Source of the DNA: Gammaproteobacteria bacterium
GTDB taxonomy: Bacteria > Pseudomonadota > Gammaproteobacteria > SZUA-229
DNA: 6,763 nt
Assembly (NCBI GenBank): GCA_011051475.1
Contig: DRLE01000143.1
Location: 1 to 6,763 of the forward strand
Reading direction: 5' to 3'
Every line of letters begins with the position of its first letter. Position 1 is the stretch's first letter. Under the pieces are notes generated by a model. The model searched no databases, was not told the origin of the DNA, and saw only the letters and a program-made list of their open reading frames with translations. Positions 6,560 to 6,763 of the stretch are shown one piece after another. Both the position numbers and the translations under genes were made by a program.

Positions 6560-6763
6560 CTATTTCATTTTGCCGCCGCACTTGCCTTCACCGCATTTGC
6601 CTTCTTTTTTCATTTTTTCCTTTTTCTCGGCTTTCATCTTGCTGCCGCACTTGCCTTCCATCTCTTTTTTATGGCTTTCTCCGCACTTGCCTTCCTTTTT
6701 CATCTTTTCTTTTTTCTCTGCCTTCATCTTGCCACCGCATTTGCCTTCGCCGCACTTGCCTTC
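6560..6763 (-). CDS. hvfA: HvfA/bufferin-type copper-binding RiPP precursor (partial, 5' end outside window)
   Basis: This frame is open from the right edge to a TAG (6562-6560) and encodes 67 visible residues, too diagnostic to be chance: six EGKCG motifs (visible residues 1, 6, 24, 36, 54 and 59) separated by Lys/Glu/Met linkers such as KMKAEKKEKMKK, ending GGKMK. EGKC is the core motif whose cysteine HvfB/HvfC modify in H. influenzae HvfA, giving a copper-binding product, and the matching hvfX, hvfB and hvfC genes lie downstream on the same strand. Every visible cysteine sits in an EGKCG motif. Family members carry an N-terminal Sec signal peptide and are exported; that part lies outside the window. 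A 90-base internal repeat is described separately. The extreme Lys, Glu and Gly content would let ordinary gene finders or low-complexity filters miss it. Confidence 0.9.
   Translation of the reverse strand, partial: EGKCGEGKCGGKMKAEKKEKMKKEGKCGESHKKEMEGKCGSKMKAEKKEKMKKEGKCGEGKCGGKMK
6587..6748 (-). repeat. Internal 90-base-period duplication in hvfA
   Basis: Two 72-base units, 6677-6748 and 6587-6658, are offset by 90 bases and encode visible residues 6-29 and 36-59. The peptides are identical at 23 of 24 positions; only Gly11 versus Ser41 differs. By hand comparison the DNA differs at 10 positions, 9 of them silent. Each unit carries two EGKCG motifs around the linker KMKAEKKEKMKK. The spacer between units encodes SHKKEM. 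Confidence 0.85.

Noticed and set aside
6560..6763. Regular repeats at the right edge as a CRISPR array
   Set aside because: The repeats keep an open reading frame, encode EGKCG motifs and differ at third codon positions, which fits a repetitive protein; there is no fixed repeat with unique spacers.

Overview
The window looks like chromosomal DNA of a gammaproteobacterium. The best recognised proteins (YadG, YadH, the Hvf/bufferin proteins, a NemR-like TetR regulator) have close relatives in that class, base composition is moderately GC-rich, and genes are tightly packed. I cannot name a genus from sequence alone.

Layout. (1) Positions 1-1255, minus strand: a yadG-yadH ABC-2 transporter pair. 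The ATPase is complete. The permease overlaps it by 4 bases and runs off the left edge. (2) Positions 1256-1372: a divergent intergenic region holding a 20-base imperfect palindrome, a likely regulator operator. (3) Positions 1373-2434, plus strand: a TetR-family regulator with a NemR-like cysteine motif, then a 154-residue protein I do not recognise. (4) Positions 2490-6763, minus strand: a copper-binding RiPP (ribosomally made, modified peptide) locus of the Hvf/bufferin type. In transcription order it holds hvfA (precursor, 5' end outside the window), a Rho-independent terminator, a membrane-anchored FMN-binding glutamate-synthase-family protein, hvfX (DoxX family), hvfB (DUF692/MNIO enzyme) and hvfC (DUF2063 partner).

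How the genes work together. From work on Haemophilus influenzae HvfABC, HvfB with its partner HvfC modifies cysteines in EGKC motifs of HvfA into oxazolone/thioamide pairs that bind copper. Here the visible precursor carries six EGKCG motifs, and hvfX-hvfB-hvfC follow one another with gaps of 16 and 10 bases, so the core is a recognisable example of this recently described system. What is less expected is the complete GltB-domain redox flavoprotein between the precursor and the maturation genes, the terminator separating the precursor from the enzymes, and a second possible promoter/operator in front of hvfX. The precursor's 90-base internal duplication has diverged almost only at synonymous sites, which indicates selection on the peptide.

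The left-hand transporter and regulator unit is probably independent of the RiPP locus; the two meet tail to tail at 2435-2489. No RNA genes, insertion sequences or CRISPR arrays were seen.
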